Source: Streptomyces sp. SID14478 (GTDB lineage: Bacteria; Actinomycetota; Actinomycetes; Streptomycetales; Streptomycetaceae). From it: a DNA stretch of 64,000 nt. A program made the position numbers and the translations under genes. The notes beneath the pieces were generated by a model that was not told the DNA's origin, ran no database searches, and worked only from the letters and a program-made list of their open reading frames with translations. This document shows, in pieces, positions 45,676 to 54,491 of this stretch. The stretch spans positions 1 to 64,000 of the forward strand of contig NZ_JAAGMG010001065.1 in NCBI RefSeq assembly GCF_010548525.1, given 5' to 3'. The stretch's first letter is position 1, and each line of letters starts with the position of its first letter.

Positions 45676-45738
45676 GGTACGCCAGGTGCGCCGGGCACAC
45701 CAGGTATGCCGGGCACGTCGGGCATACCCGGCCCGTCC
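45676..45738 (+). repeat. Seven 9-nt repeats, collagen-like in one frame
   Basis: Seven units of GG[T/C]NNNNC[C/G]-type 9-mers (GGTACGCCA, GGTGCGCCG, GGCACACCA, GGTATGCCG, GGCACGTCG and so on). In the plus frame they read GTPGAPGTPGMPGTSGIPG, a Gly-X-Y pattern, but the containing frame (45565-45753) has no ribosome-binding site, so no gene is called. The rest of 45634-45991 holds no other gene. Confidence 0.7.
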
Positions 45739-45883
45739 GTGTGCGGAGCGTGAGGCGCCGCGCGTCGGCGGTGGACTGTGGCGCAGGTCTCGCCACGAGT
45801 CCCGGACCGACCCGTGATTGTCCCGCCCCCTCGTCGTTAGTGCGTACGGGGGATCCGCAGTCGGCGTTCAGTCCTCGGGCCGT

Positions 45884-45963
45884 CCTGGCGTGCTGCCAGG
45901 GCGGTTCTTCGGTGCTCGGTATGCCAACGCGCCTCGCCCACCGGTGAGTCGACGCCCGTCGAC
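45884..45963 (+). promoter_or_regulatory. Leader hairpin and inverted repeat before the siderophore genes
   Basis: CCTGGC-GTGCT-GCCAGG (45884-45900) and GTCGACG-CC-CGTCGAC (45948-45963) lie in the last 110 nt before the GTG at 45992. The second is a perfect 7-bp inverted repeat and a candidate operator. No TTAGGTTAGG-type iron box is visible. Confidence 0.4.
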
Positions 45964-45991
45964 CGTGTTTCCAGCGGGAGGACCAGCAGCA

Positions 45992-47446
45992 GTGGCCGTG
46001 ACCGATCCTGCATCCGTGGCGGTGCCTGCCCCGTACAAGGGAGAGGCACTCGGGACAGCCGCACACGAAGGTGCCGTGCACGAAGGGATCCTGCGCCGTC
46101 AGGCCGCGCGGGAGTCGGCGGCACGCACCTACGCGCGCGCCCTGCCGATCGTGCCGGTACGGGCCCGCGGCCTGACGATCGAAGGAGCCGACGGCCGCCG
46201 CTACCTGGACTGCCTCTCGGGCGCGGGCACCCTCGCCCTCGGCCATAACCACCCCGTGGTGCTCGAAGCGATCCGCAAGGTACTCGACTCCGGCGCGCCG
46301 CTCCACGTCCTCGATCTGGCCACGCCGGTCAAGGACGCCTTCACCACGGAACTCTTCCGCACGCTGCCGCGCGGGCTCGCCGACCGGGCGCGGATCCAGT
46401 TCTGCGGACCGGCCGGGACCGACGCCGTCGAGGCGGCCCTGAAGCTGGTCCGCACCGCCACCGGCCGTACCGGCCTCCTCGCCTTCACCGGGGCGTATCA
46501 CGGCATGACCGCAGGCGCGCTCGAAGCGTCGGGCGGTGCGCAGGACGGCCGCGTCACACGGCTGCCCTATCCGCAGGACTACCGCTGTCCGTTCGGAATC
46601 GGCGGGCCGCGCGGGGCCGAACTCGCCGCCCGCTGGACCGAGTCGCTCCTCGACGACACGAAGTCGGGCGTGCCGCGGCCGGCCGGGATGATCCTGGAGC
46701 CCGTACAGGGGGAAGGCGGTGTCCTTCCCGCCGCCGACGCCTGGCTGCGCCGCATGCGGGCGCTCACCGAGGAGCGCTCGATCCCGCTGATCGCCGACGA
46801 GGTGCAGACAGGGGTCGGCAGGACCGGTGCCTTCTGGGCGGTGGACCACAGCGGTGTCGTACCGGATGTGATGGTCCTGTCCAAGGCGATCGGCGGCAGC
46901 CTCCCGCTCGCCGTGCTCGTCTACCGCGACGACCTCGACGTCTGGCCTCCCGGGGCGCACGCCGGCACCTTCCGCGGCAACCAACTGGCCATGGCCGCCG
47001 GAGCCGCGACGCTGGCCCACGTGCGCGAGAACCGGCTCGCGGAGCGCGCCGCGGAGCTGGGAGCCCGCATGATCGGCCAACTCAGGTCTCTGGCCGCGGA
47101 GTTCCCTTGTATCGGTGAGGTCCGGGGCCGGGGGCTGATGATCGGTGTGGAACTGGTCGACCCGGAGGCCGCACCTGTGCCGCCCACCGGCGCGGACGCA
47201 CTGGACCTGACGGCCGACCCGCTCCTGGGCGGCCCGGGGCCGACGCCGATGCCCGCGGCCCCGGCACTGGCCGCGGCCGTTCGTGACGCCTGTCTCGACC
47301 GGGGTCTGATCGTCGAGCTCGGCGGTCGCCATTCCAGCGTCGTACGCCTCCTGCCTCCGCTGACCATCACCGACGAGCAGGCCGCGGCCGTGATCGACCG
47401 ACTCGCGGACGCCCTGGCCGCCGTGGCCCGGACCCAGCACGCGTAG
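45992..47446 (+). CDS. Diaminobutyrate-2-oxoglutarate-type aminotransferase
   Basis: A 484-residue class III PLP aminotransferase of the RhbA/EctB/Dat type, expected to make L-2,4-diaminobutyrate from aspartate semialdehyde and glutamate. CLSGAGTLALGHNHPVVLEA near 72, FTGAYHGMTAGALEASGG near 168, Walker-like IADEVQTGVGRTGAFW near 268 (PLP Asp) and the lysine in VMVLSKAIGGSLPL near 296. The GTG start at 45992 has GGAGG 11 nt upstream. It is the first gene of a four-gene siderophore operon and would supply the diamine unit. Confidence 0.88.
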   Translation: MAVTDPASVAVPAPYKGEALGTAAHEGAVHEGILRRQAARESAARTYARALPIVPVRARGLTIEGADGRRYLDCLSGAGTLALGHNHPVVLEAIRKVLDSGAPLHVLDLATPVKDAFTTELFRTLPRGLADRARIQFCGPAGTDAVEAALKLVRTATGRTGLLAFTGAYHGMTAGALEASGGAQDGRVTRLPYPQDYRCPFGIGGPRGAELAARWTESLLDDTKSGVPRPAGMILEPVQGEGGVLPAADAWLRRMRALTEERSIPLIADEVQTGVGRTGAFWAVDHSGVVPDVMVLSKAIGGSLPLAVLVYRDDLDVWPPGAHAGTFRGNQLAMAAGAATLAHVRENRLAERAAELGARMIGQLRSLAAEFPCIGEVRGRGLMIGVELVDPEAAPVPPTGADALDLTADPLLGGPGPTPMPAAPALAAAVRDACLDRGLIVELGGRHSSVVRLLPPLTITDEQAAAVIDRLADALAAVARTQHA

Positions 47447-47542
47447 CCGCACCAGTACCCGGCGGCACGCCCTGCACCAGCGACAGCCGCGGCAAGCGGA
47501 CCACCGCCTCACGGAGCCCACCACCCACGCAAGGAAGCACTC

Positions 47543-49612
47543 TTGAACGCCACTCCCGCACCCGACGGCCGTTCCCGCCCTCTTGCCGGCGGAGCCTGCG
47601 ACACGCAGTCCCCGCGTGAGCCGGAGCGCGACACGGTTCCCCGGCAGAAGGGCGGCGGCCAAGATGCCGGACGTCTGCAGACGTCCACCGTCGACCTCCT
47701 CGAACACCCCGACCCCGCAACTGCCGCCCAGGCCGCGGCAGTCGAGAACCTGCTGCGCTGCTGGGTGCGCGAGAACAACATCGCTCCTCCTTCTCTGGGT
47801 GCCCTCCGCGTCCCGCTGGCCGCGAGCGGCACCGCTCTCCTCGTCCCGATCCACTACTGGTCGGCGACCGGCTGGCATCGCTTCGGCCTGCCCTACCTGG
47901 AGGACGGACCGCACGGCGCCCCGTGCGTCGACGCGGTGACCCTCGCCGCCCTCCTGAGCCGCGAATCGGCCCGGGGCGACGCGGCTTCGACCGCCACCGC
48001 CCCCACCTGGGCGGACGGCGGCGCCGGCGCAGAGCAGCGACCGGCAGCGGAGGGCCACGCCGCCCCGGCCACCTGGGACGTCGGCACCCCCGAGCAGGCC
48101 GCGTCGGGGCCCGACGCCCCCGCTCGAACCGTCAGACCCCCCGTCCCCTCCGGCGACGGCGGTGATCTCGTCGGCCGCGTCGCCGATTCGGTGCGCCGCA
48201 CGACCGAGTTCATCGCCGATCGCCGTCGCCGACGCGCCGACGACCCCGACCGCTTCCTCGCCGCGGAGCAGGCACTCCTCCTCGGCCACCCGCTGCACCC
48301 GACCCCGAAGAGCCGCGAGGGACTCTCCGAGGCCGAATCCCGCCGCTACTCACCGGAACTGCGCGGCTCCTTCCCCCTGCACTGGATCGCTGTCGCACCG
48401 GCCGCCCTCGCCCATGACTCGGCCTGGACCGAACGTGGCCGCGCCGTCACCGCCACGCACCTCACCTCCCAACTGGCCGGCCCCGGACTCCCGTTGCCCG
48501 ACGGCCACGCCGCTCTGCCCCTGCACCCCTGGCAGATCCGCGAACTCACCCACCGCCCCGACACCGCCGCCCTCCTGGACGCCGGCCTCCTGCGCGATCT
48601 GGGCCCCTACGGCGAGCCCTGGTTCCCCACCTCCTCCGTCCGCACGCTGTACCGGCCCGGCGCACCCGCGATGCTGAAGCTGTCCCTCGGCCTGCGGATC
48701 ACCAACTCCCGCCGGGAGAACCTCCGCAAGGAACTCCACCGGGGCGTCGAGGTCCACCGACTCCTACGGGGCGGCCTCGCCGAGCAGTGGCACGCCGCGC
48801 ATCCGGGCTTCGACATCGTCCGCGACCCGGCCTGGCTCGCCGTCGACGGCCCGAACGGCGACCCCGTCCCCGGCCTCGACGTCATGATTCGCAACAACCC
48901 CTTCGGCCCCGACGACGACGCCGCCTGCGTCGCCGGGTTCGTCTCCCCCCGCCCGCCGCGCGACGCCGCGGGCGCGACGGACCGGACGCCCATGGGCTCA
49001 CAGCTCGCCGACACCGTCACCCACCTCGCGGCGCACACCGGTCGCCCCCGCCAAGCCGTGGCCACCGAGTGGTTCCTCCGCTACCTCGAGCACGTGGTGC
49101 GCCCCGTGCTCTGGCTCGACAGCGAGGCCGGTATCGCCCTCGAAGCCCACCAGCAGAACACCCTCCTCCTGCTCGACGCCGACGGATGGCCCACCGGTGG
49201 CCGCTACCGCGACAACCAGGGCTACTACTTCCGTGAGTCCCGGCGCGACGAGCTCGACCGCAGGCTCCCCGGCATCGGCGCGCAGAGCGACACCTTCGTC
49301 CCCGACGACGTCACCGACGAGCGGTTCGCCTACTACCTCGCGATCAACAACGTCCTCGGCCTCATCGGGGCCTTCGGCTCCCAACAGCTCGCCGACGAAC
49401 AACTGTTGATCTCCGCCTTCCGCCGTTTTCTCGGTGAAGCAGCCGCTGGGCCCCGCCGTCTGCGCAGCCCGCTGCCCCACCACCTCCTCGACTCGCCCAC
49501 GCTGCGCTGCAAGGCGAACCTGCTCACCCGGCTGCACGGACTCGACGAGCTCGTCGGCCCCGTCGACACCCAATCCGTCTACGTCACCATCGCCAACCCC
49601 CTTCATTCCTGA
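47543..49612 (+). CDS. IucA/IucC-family NIS siderophore synthetase (first)
   Basis: A 689-residue NIS synthetase, condensing a carboxylic acid such as citrate with an amine through an adenylate. Conserved IucA/IucC blocks: LLLGHPLHPTPKSREGLS near 250, LPLHPWQIRELTH near 328, SVRTLYRPGAPAMLKLSLGL near 366, RITNSRRENLRKELHRG, EAHQQNTLLLLDADG near 535 and a FhuF-like C-terminal end. An insertion at about 140-210 is low-complexity Ala/Gly/Asp. Start TTG 47543, with AAGGA 7 nt upstream. It is 96 nt after the aminotransferase. Confidence 0.9.
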   Translation: MNATPAPDGRSRPLAGGACDTQSPREPERDTVPRQKGGGQDAGRLQTSTVDLLEHPDPATAAQAAAVENLLRCWVRENNIAPPSLGALRVPLAASGTALLVPIHYWSATGWHRFGLPYLEDGPHGAPCVDAVTLAALLSRESARGDAASTATAPTWADGGAGAEQRPAAEGHAAPATWDVGTPEQAASGPDAPARTVRPPVPSGDGGDLVGRVADSVRRTTEFIADRRRRRADDPDRFLAAEQALLLGHPLHPTPKSREGLSEAESRRYSPELRGSFPLHWIAVAPAALAHDSAWTERGRAVTATHLTSQLAGPGLPLPDGHAALPLHPWQIRELTHRPDTAALLDAGLLRDLGPYGEPWFPTSSVRTLYRPGAPAMLKLSLGLRITNSRRENLRKELHRGVEVHRLLRGGLAEQWHAAHPGFDIVRDPAWLAVDGPNGDPVPGLDVMIRNNPFGPDDDAACVAGFVSPRPPRDAAGATDRTPMGSQLADTVTHLAAHTGRPRQAVATEWFLRYLEHVVRPVLWLDSEAGIALEAHQQNTLLLLDADGWPTGGRYRDNQGYYFRESRRDELDRRLPGIGAQSDTFVPDDVTDERFAYYLAINNVLGLIGAFGSQQLADEQLLISAFRRFLGEAAAGPRRLRSPLPHHLLDSPTLRCKANLLTRLHGLDELVGPVDTQSVYVTIANPLHS

Positions 49613-49664
49613 GGCCCCGCGAACCCGAGAACCCCACTCCGCACCACTTCCTGAGAGGAGCGTC

Positions 49665-50456
49665 GTGCCCCCCACCGATGCGAGCACCGACGCCGACACC
49701 ACCCCCGTCGCCGACCCGGGCGAAGCGCAGGACCGGGTGGAGAACACGGACGGCCAGGACACCCTTGACCTACGCCTGCCCGACGAACTGATCGCGCTCA
49801 TCGGCGAACAGGACAGGACGGGACCCGCGCCGGGGACGGACAACCCGTACCGGAGCACCCTCACCGTGACGGGCGCGGCCGAGCACGACCTGCTCGACAG
49901 CGTGGGGGAGTGGGGACCGGTCACCACTCCCGCAGGCGTGTTCCAACTCGTCCCGGCTCGCGTCGAGCGCGATCTGACGCTCATCAGCCGCTGGATGAAC
50001 GACCCTGCCGTGGCAGCCTTCTGGGAACTTGCGGGCTCCGAAAACGTCACGGCGCAACACCTGCGCCCCCAACTCGACGGCGACGGGCGCAGCGTGCCCT
50101 GCCTCGGCGTCCTCGACGGCACACCGATGAGCTACTGGGAGGTCTACCGGGCCGACCTCGACCCGCTGGCCCGTCATTACGCCGCCCGCCCGCACGACAC
50201 CGGAATCCACCTCCTCATCGGTGGCGTCGCCAACCGGGGGCGAGGGCTCGGCACCACGCTGCTCAAAGCCGTCGCCGACCTCGTACTCGACCATCGTCCG
50301 CAATGCGCACGTGTCGTGGCAGAACCAGACCTGCGCAACACCCCCTCCGTCTCCGCATTCCTGAGCGCTGGATTCCGCTTTTTCGCCGAGGTGGATCTCC
50401 CCGACAAGAGGGCCGCGCTCATGGTCCGTGACCGAGCCCTGCGCACCGTGTTGTGA
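49665..50456 (+). CDS. IucB/RhbD-type GNAT acyltransferase
   Basis: A 263-residue protein with a 60-residue acidic N-terminal extension and a GNAT domain of the siderophore acetyltransferase class. RDLTLISRWMNDPAVAAFWE near 104 matches the IucB/RhbD/MbtK opening. IGGVANRGRGLGTTLLKAV (acyl-CoA loop) is near 185 and AFLSAGFRFFAEVDLPDKRA near 229. In known pathways it acylates an N-hydroxylated amine; no hydroxylase is present here. GTG 49665 with GAGAGGAG upstream; 52 nt after the first synthetase. Confidence 0.88.
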   Translation: MPPTDASTDADTTPVADPGEAQDRVENTDGQDTLDLRLPDELIALIGEQDRTGPAPGTDNPYRSTLTVTGAAEHDLLDSVGEWGPVTTPAGVFQLVPARVERDLTLISRWMNDPAVAAFWELAGSENVTAQHLRPQLDGDGRSVPCLGVLDGTPMSYWEVYRADLDPLARHYAARPHDTGIHLLIGGVANRGRGLGTTLLKAVADLVLDHRPQCARVVAEPDLRNTPSVSAFLSAGFRFFAEVDLPDKRAALMVRDRALRTVL

Positions 50457-50513
50457 GCCGGTCACTCTTAGTACACCGCTCGACCCGATCCGGTTCCCTC
50501 ACGAGGAGTCCCC

Positions 50514-52373
50514 GTGCCGAATCCGCCCGTCGTCCCGAGTTCCGCAGAGCCGCCCGTGCTGTACGCCCCGCCCGAGCTCACACGGGAGAACTGGGACAGG
50601 GCGGGAGGGCGCCTGCTGGCCAAGCTGATCGGCGAATTCGCCTATGAGGAGATCCTCCGGCCGGTCCCCATCGGCCGCGAGACGACCTCTGCGCCGGGCC
50701 GTCACCCCTATGTCCTCCCCGTCCCGGGCCAGGGGGAGTCGGACGGCGGACTCGTGGGGTTCCAGGCCCGCCGCGGCGCGTACGGCAGTTGGCAGGTGGA
50801 CGCCGACAGCATCGAGTGGACGGCCCAGCAGGGTGAGCCGGAGCCGCTGAGGGACCCGCTCGCCTTCCTCCTGCGCACCAAGCACCTCCTCGGTCTGGAC
50901 GGCACCACGCTGGGCCACCTCATCCGCGAGCTCTCCGTCACGCTCGCCGCCGACGCCCGGCTCGATCACACCGCCCTCACCGCGGCCCAGCTCGCCGACC
51001 TCGGGTACGCCGAACTCGAGGGACACCAGACCGGCCACCCCTGGCTCGTCCTCAACAAGGGGCGCCTCGGCTTCTCGGCGACCGACTCGTCCCGCTGGGC
51101 CCCCGAGTCCCGCCGCCCCACCCGACTTCCCTGGATCGCCGTCCGCATCGGCCTCGCCACCTATCGCGGCGTCGCCGGCCTGGAATCCGCCGACACTCTC
51201 TACTCCAGAGAACTGGACGCCCCGACCCGGGCGTTGTTCGCCGAGACTCTGCGCGCACGGGGTCTGGATCCGGGTGCGTACCTGTATCTGCCGGTGCACC
51301 CCTGGCAGTGGGACGACATCGTGCTCCCGCTGTTCGCATCCTCCGTCGCTTCGGACGAGATCATTCCGCTCCCCGCCGACGGTGATCTACGGCTGCCGCA
51401 GCAGTCCATCCGGACGTTCCTGAACACCACCCACCCGCAACGCCACACCGTCAAACTGCCCCTGTCCATTCTCAACACCCTTGTCTGGCGCGGGCTGCCG
51501 ACGGAGCGCACCATGGCCGCGCCCGCCGTGACCACCTGGATGCTCGGGCTGCGCGACGCCGATTCCTTCCTGACGGACGAGTGCGGGGTGATCCTGCTCG
51601 GTGAGGTCGCTTCGGTAGCGGTGCAGCATCCCTTGTACGACGGACTCGACGAAGTCCCGTACCAGTACAAGGAACTGCTCGGAGCCATCTGGCGCGAGCC
51701 CGTGGCGCGACACCTCGCATCCGGAGAGCGCGCCCGCACGCTCGCCTCCTTGTTGCACGTAGATCCCCAAGGAGTCGCCTTCACCGCAGCGCTGGTCGCC
51801 CGCTCGGGACTGAGCCCACGATCCTGGTTGCGCAGGTTGTTCGCGGCCCTGCTCCCGCCTCTGCTGCGTTTCCTGTACCGGTACGGAACAGTCTTCTCGC
51901 CGCACGGAGAGAACGCCATCGTCGTCTTCGACGACCACGACGTGCCCGTGCGGCTCGCGGTCAAGGACTTCGTGGACGACGTGAATGTCAGCGCACAGCC
52001 GCTCCCGGAGCACGACTCCATGCCCAAGGACGTACGCGACGTACTGCTCACGGAGAGTCCCGGATTCCTGACGCAGTTCATCCACTCCGGTCTCTTCGTC
52101 GGCGTCTTCCGGTACCTGGCCCCGCTGTGCGAAGAACAACTCGGAGTCCCCGAGTCGGAGTTCTGGTCCTTGGTGCGCGCCGAGATCCTGCGCCACCACG
52201 CCCGCTTCCCTGAGCTGAAGGAGCGGTACGAGATGTTCGACCTGCTCACCCCCCGGATCGAGCGGCTGTGCCTCAACCGCAACAGGCTCCACCTCGACGG
52301 CTACCGCGACCGCGCCCACCGCCCGCACGCCGCCGTGCACGGCACCGTCGCCAACCCCCTCCATCAGCCGTGA
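50514..52373 (+). CDS. IucA/IucC-family NIS siderophore synthetase (second)
   Basis: A 619-residue NIS synthetase of a different subtype from the first. GHQTGHPWLVLNKGRLGFSA near 180, LYLPVHPWQWDDIVLPLF near 262, SIRTFLNTTHPQRHTVKLPL near 302, GTVFSPHGENAIVVFDDHD near 461 and VKDFVDDVNV follow. Two NIS synthetases in one operon fit stepwise addition of two amines to a citrate-type core. The start is GTG 50514 with GAGGAG upstream. dinG follows after 40 nt under its own promoter. Confidence 0.9.
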   Translation: MPNPPVVPSSAEPPVLYAPPELTRENWDRAGGRLLAKLIGEFAYEEILRPVPIGRETTSAPGRHPYVLPVPGQGESDGGLVGFQARRGAYGSWQVDADSIEWTAQQGEPEPLRDPLAFLLRTKHLLGLDGTTLGHLIRELSVTLAADARLDHTALTAAQLADLGYAELEGHQTGHPWLVLNKGRLGFSATDSSRWAPESRRPTRLPWIAVRIGLATYRGVAGLESADTLYSRELDAPTRALFAETLRARGLDPGAYLYLPVHPWQWDDIVLPLFASSVASDEIIPLPADGDLRLPQQSIRTFLNTTHPQRHTVKLPLSILNTLVWRGLPTERTMAAPAVTTWMLGLRDADSFLTDECGVILLGEVASVAVQHPLYDGLDEVPYQYKELLGAIWREPVARHLASGERARTLASLLHVDPQGVAFTAALVARSGLSPRSWLRRLFAALLPPLLRFLYRYGTVFSPHGENAIVVFDDHDVPVRLAVKDFVDDVNVSAQPLPEHDSMPKDVRDVLLTESPGFLTQFIHSGLFVGVFRYLAPLCEEQLGVPESEFWSLVRAEILRHHARFPELKERYEMFDLLTPRIERLCLNRNRLHLDGYRDRAHRPHAAVHGTVANPLHQP

Positions 52374-52381
52374 TCGCGGGA

Positions 52382-52404
52382 TTGTCAGTGGGGCCCTTTA
52401 GGGT
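52382..52404 (+). promoter_or_regulatory. RecA-NDp (PafBC-type) promoter of dinG
   Basis: TTGTCAGTG (52382-52390), 8 nt, TAGGGT (52399-52404): a full match to tTGTCRgtg-N8-TAnnnT. The dinG ATG is 9 nt further, so the mRNA is probably leaderless. Confidence 0.75.
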
Positions 52405-52413
52405 GGTCGAGCT

Positions 52414-54411
52414 ATGACGAAGCCCTCACTCCCCGAGCTCCTGCACGCCGCCGTCACTGCCGTCGGCGGCACGGAGCGCCCTGGCCAGGTGACCATGGCC
52501 GAGTCCGTCGCCGAGGCGATCGACGACGGTGCCCACCTCCTCGTCCAGGCCGGCACCGGCACCGGAAAGTCCCTCGGATACCTGGTGCCCGCCCTGGCCC
52601 ACGGGGAGCGGGTCGTGGTGGCGACCGCCACCCTGGCCCTCCAGCGCCAGCTCGTCGAGCGGGACCTCCCGCGCACGGTGGACGCGCTGCATCCACTGCT
52701 GCGCCGCCGCCCCGAATTCGCGATGCTCAAGGGCCGGTCGAACTACTTGTGCCTGCACCGGCTCCACGAAGGCGTCCCGCAGGACGAGGAGGAAGGCCTC
52801 TTCGACCAGTTCGAGGCCGCCGCACCGACCAGCAAGCTCGGGCAGGACCTGCTGCGCATGCGGGACTGGGCGGACGAGACGGAGACGGGCGACCGGGACG
52901 ATCTCACGCCGGGCGTCTCCGACCGGGCCTGGTCCCAGGTCTCGGTGTCGTCGCGGGAGTGTCTGGGCGCGACGAAATGCGCGTACGGGCAGGAGTGCTT
53001 CGCCGAGATGTCCCGTGAGCGGGCGAAGCTCGCCGACGTCATCGTCACCAACCACGCGCTGCTCGCGATCGACGCCATCGAGGGTGCACCGGTACTGCCG
53101 CAGCACGAGGTCCTCATCGTGGACGAGGCCCATGAGCTGGTGTCACGTGTGACCGGAGTGGCGACCGGCGAGCTCACCCCGGGGCAGGTCAATCGCGCGG
53201 TGCGCCGTGCCGCGAAGCTGGTGAACGAGAAGGCGGCCGACCAGCTCCAGACCGCCGCCGAGGGCTTCGAGCGGCTGATGGAGCTGGCCCTGCCCGGCCG
53301 CCTCGAAGAAATCCCGGAGGACCTCGGCTATGCGCTGATGGCGCTCCGGGACGCCGCACGGACGGTCATCACCGCCCTCGGTTCCACGCGGGACAAGTCC
53401 GTCCAGGACGAGGACGCCGTACGCAAACAGGCACTCGCCTCCGTGGAGACGATCCACGACGTCGCGGAGAGGATCACGAACGGGTCGGAGTGGGATGTCG
53501 TCTGGTACGAGCGCCACGAGCCTCGCAGCGGATCGACATATCGACAAAGTGGAGCATCCTTGCGGGTGGCGCCCATGTCCGTCTCGGGCCTGCTCCGGGA
53601 GAAACTCTTCTCCGACCGTTCCGTGACCCTCACCTCGGCGACGCTGAAGCTCGGCGGAGACTTCAACGGCGTGGGAGCGTCCCTGGGCCTGGCCCCCGAG
53701 GGCACGCAGGGCGAGGACCTGCCGGTCTGGAAGGGCGTCGACGTCGGCTCGCCCTTCGACTATCCGAAGCAGGGCATCCTCTACGTCGCCAAGCACCTGG
53801 CGCGCCCCGCCCGCGAAGGCACACGGACCGACATGACGGACGAGTTGGCCGAGCTGCTGCAGGCGGCCGGCGGTCGCACCCTCGGCCTCTTCTCCTCGAT
53901 GCGCGCGGCACAGGCGGCGGCTGAGGAACTGCGCACGCGCATCCCGGAGTTCCCGATCCTGCTGCAGGGCGAGGACACGCTCGGCGAGCTGATCAAGAAC
54001 TTCGCGGCGGATCCGACGACCTGCCTGTTCGGAACCCTGTCGCTGTGGCAGGGCGTCGACGTCCCCGGACCCAGCTGTCAGCTGGTGGTCATGGACAAGA
54101 TCCCGTTCCCCAGGCCCGACGACCCGCTGATGAGCGCACGCCAGAAGGCGGTCGAGGACGCGGGCGGCAATGGCTTCATGGCCGTGGCGGCGACACATTC
54201 AGCGCTTCTGATGGCGCAGGGCGCGGGTCGTCTCGTACGGGCGATGGGAGACAAGGGCGTCGTCGCGGTTCTCGACCCCCGCTTGGCGACGGCCCGCTAT
54301 GGCAGTTACCTACGGGCTTCCATGCCGGACTTCTGGTACACCACGGACCGGAATCAGGTGCGGCGCTCCCTCGCGGCGATCGACACGATGGCGAAGGCGG
54401 ACGGGAAGTAG
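52414..54411 (+). CDS. dinG: DinG/XPD-like ATP-dependent DNA helicase
   Basis: A 665-residue superfamily 2 Fe-S helicase. Walker A QAGTGTGKS at 45-53, motif Ia VVATATLALQRQL, Walker B IVDEAHEL near 235. Four cysteines (YLCLHR, SSRECLGATKCAYGQECF) sit in the Fe-S domain position. Motif VI region AQGAGRLVRAMGDKGVVAVL near 606. It unwinds damaged or R-loop DNA. It starts with ATG 52414 under a damage-type promoter and is convergent with lexA. Confidence 0.92.
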   Translation: MTKPSLPELLHAAVTAVGGTERPGQVTMAESVAEAIDDGAHLLVQAGTGTGKSLGYLVPALAHGERVVVATATLALQRQLVERDLPRTVDALHPLLRRRPEFAMLKGRSNYLCLHRLHEGVPQDEEEGLFDQFEAAAPTSKLGQDLLRMRDWADETETGDRDDLTPGVSDRAWSQVSVSSRECLGATKCAYGQECFAEMSRERAKLADVIVTNHALLAIDAIEGAPVLPQHEVLIVDEAHELVSRVTGVATGELTPGQVNRAVRRAAKLVNEKAADQLQTAAEGFERLMELALPGRLEEIPEDLGYALMALRDAARTVITALGSTRDKSVQDEDAVRKQALASVETIHDVAERITNGSEWDVVWYERHEPRSGSTYRQSGASLRVAPMSVSGLLREKLFSDRSVTLTSATLKLGGDFNGVGASLGLAPEGTQGEDLPVWKGVDVGSPFDYPKQGILYVAKHLARPAREGTRTDMTDELAELLQAAGGRTLGLFSSMRAAQAAAEELRTRIPEFPILLQGEDTLGELIKNFAADPTTCLFGTLSLWQGVDVPGPSCQLVVMDKIPFPRPDDPLMSARQKAVEDAGGNGFMAVAATHSALLMAQGAGRLVRAMGDKGVVAVLDPRLATARYGSYLRASMPDFWYTTDRNQVRRSLAAIDTMAKADGK

Positions 54412-54443
54412 CGCCTGGTGTCGGGCCCGGCGCGGACAGCGCT

Positions 54444-54478
54444 GGGCCCCGGAACCGGCGCAGTTGGTCCCGGGGCCC
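54444..54478. terminator. Terminator between dinG and lexA
   Basis: GGGCCCCGG (54444-54452) pairs with CCGGGGCCC (54470-54478); the convergent stops flank it. Confidence 0.6.
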
Positions 54479-54491
54479 GGTCAGGGAGGAG

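Noticed and set aside
45565-45753. 62-codon collagen-like frame as a gene
   Set aside because: No ribosome-binding site and only 7 repeats; reported as a repeat and finding, not as a gene.
44288-48298. Open frame of more than 1300 codons on the minus strand
   Set aside because: Only its last 408 codons from ATG 45514 are protease 2. The rest is antisense to the aminotransferase and first NIS synthetase.
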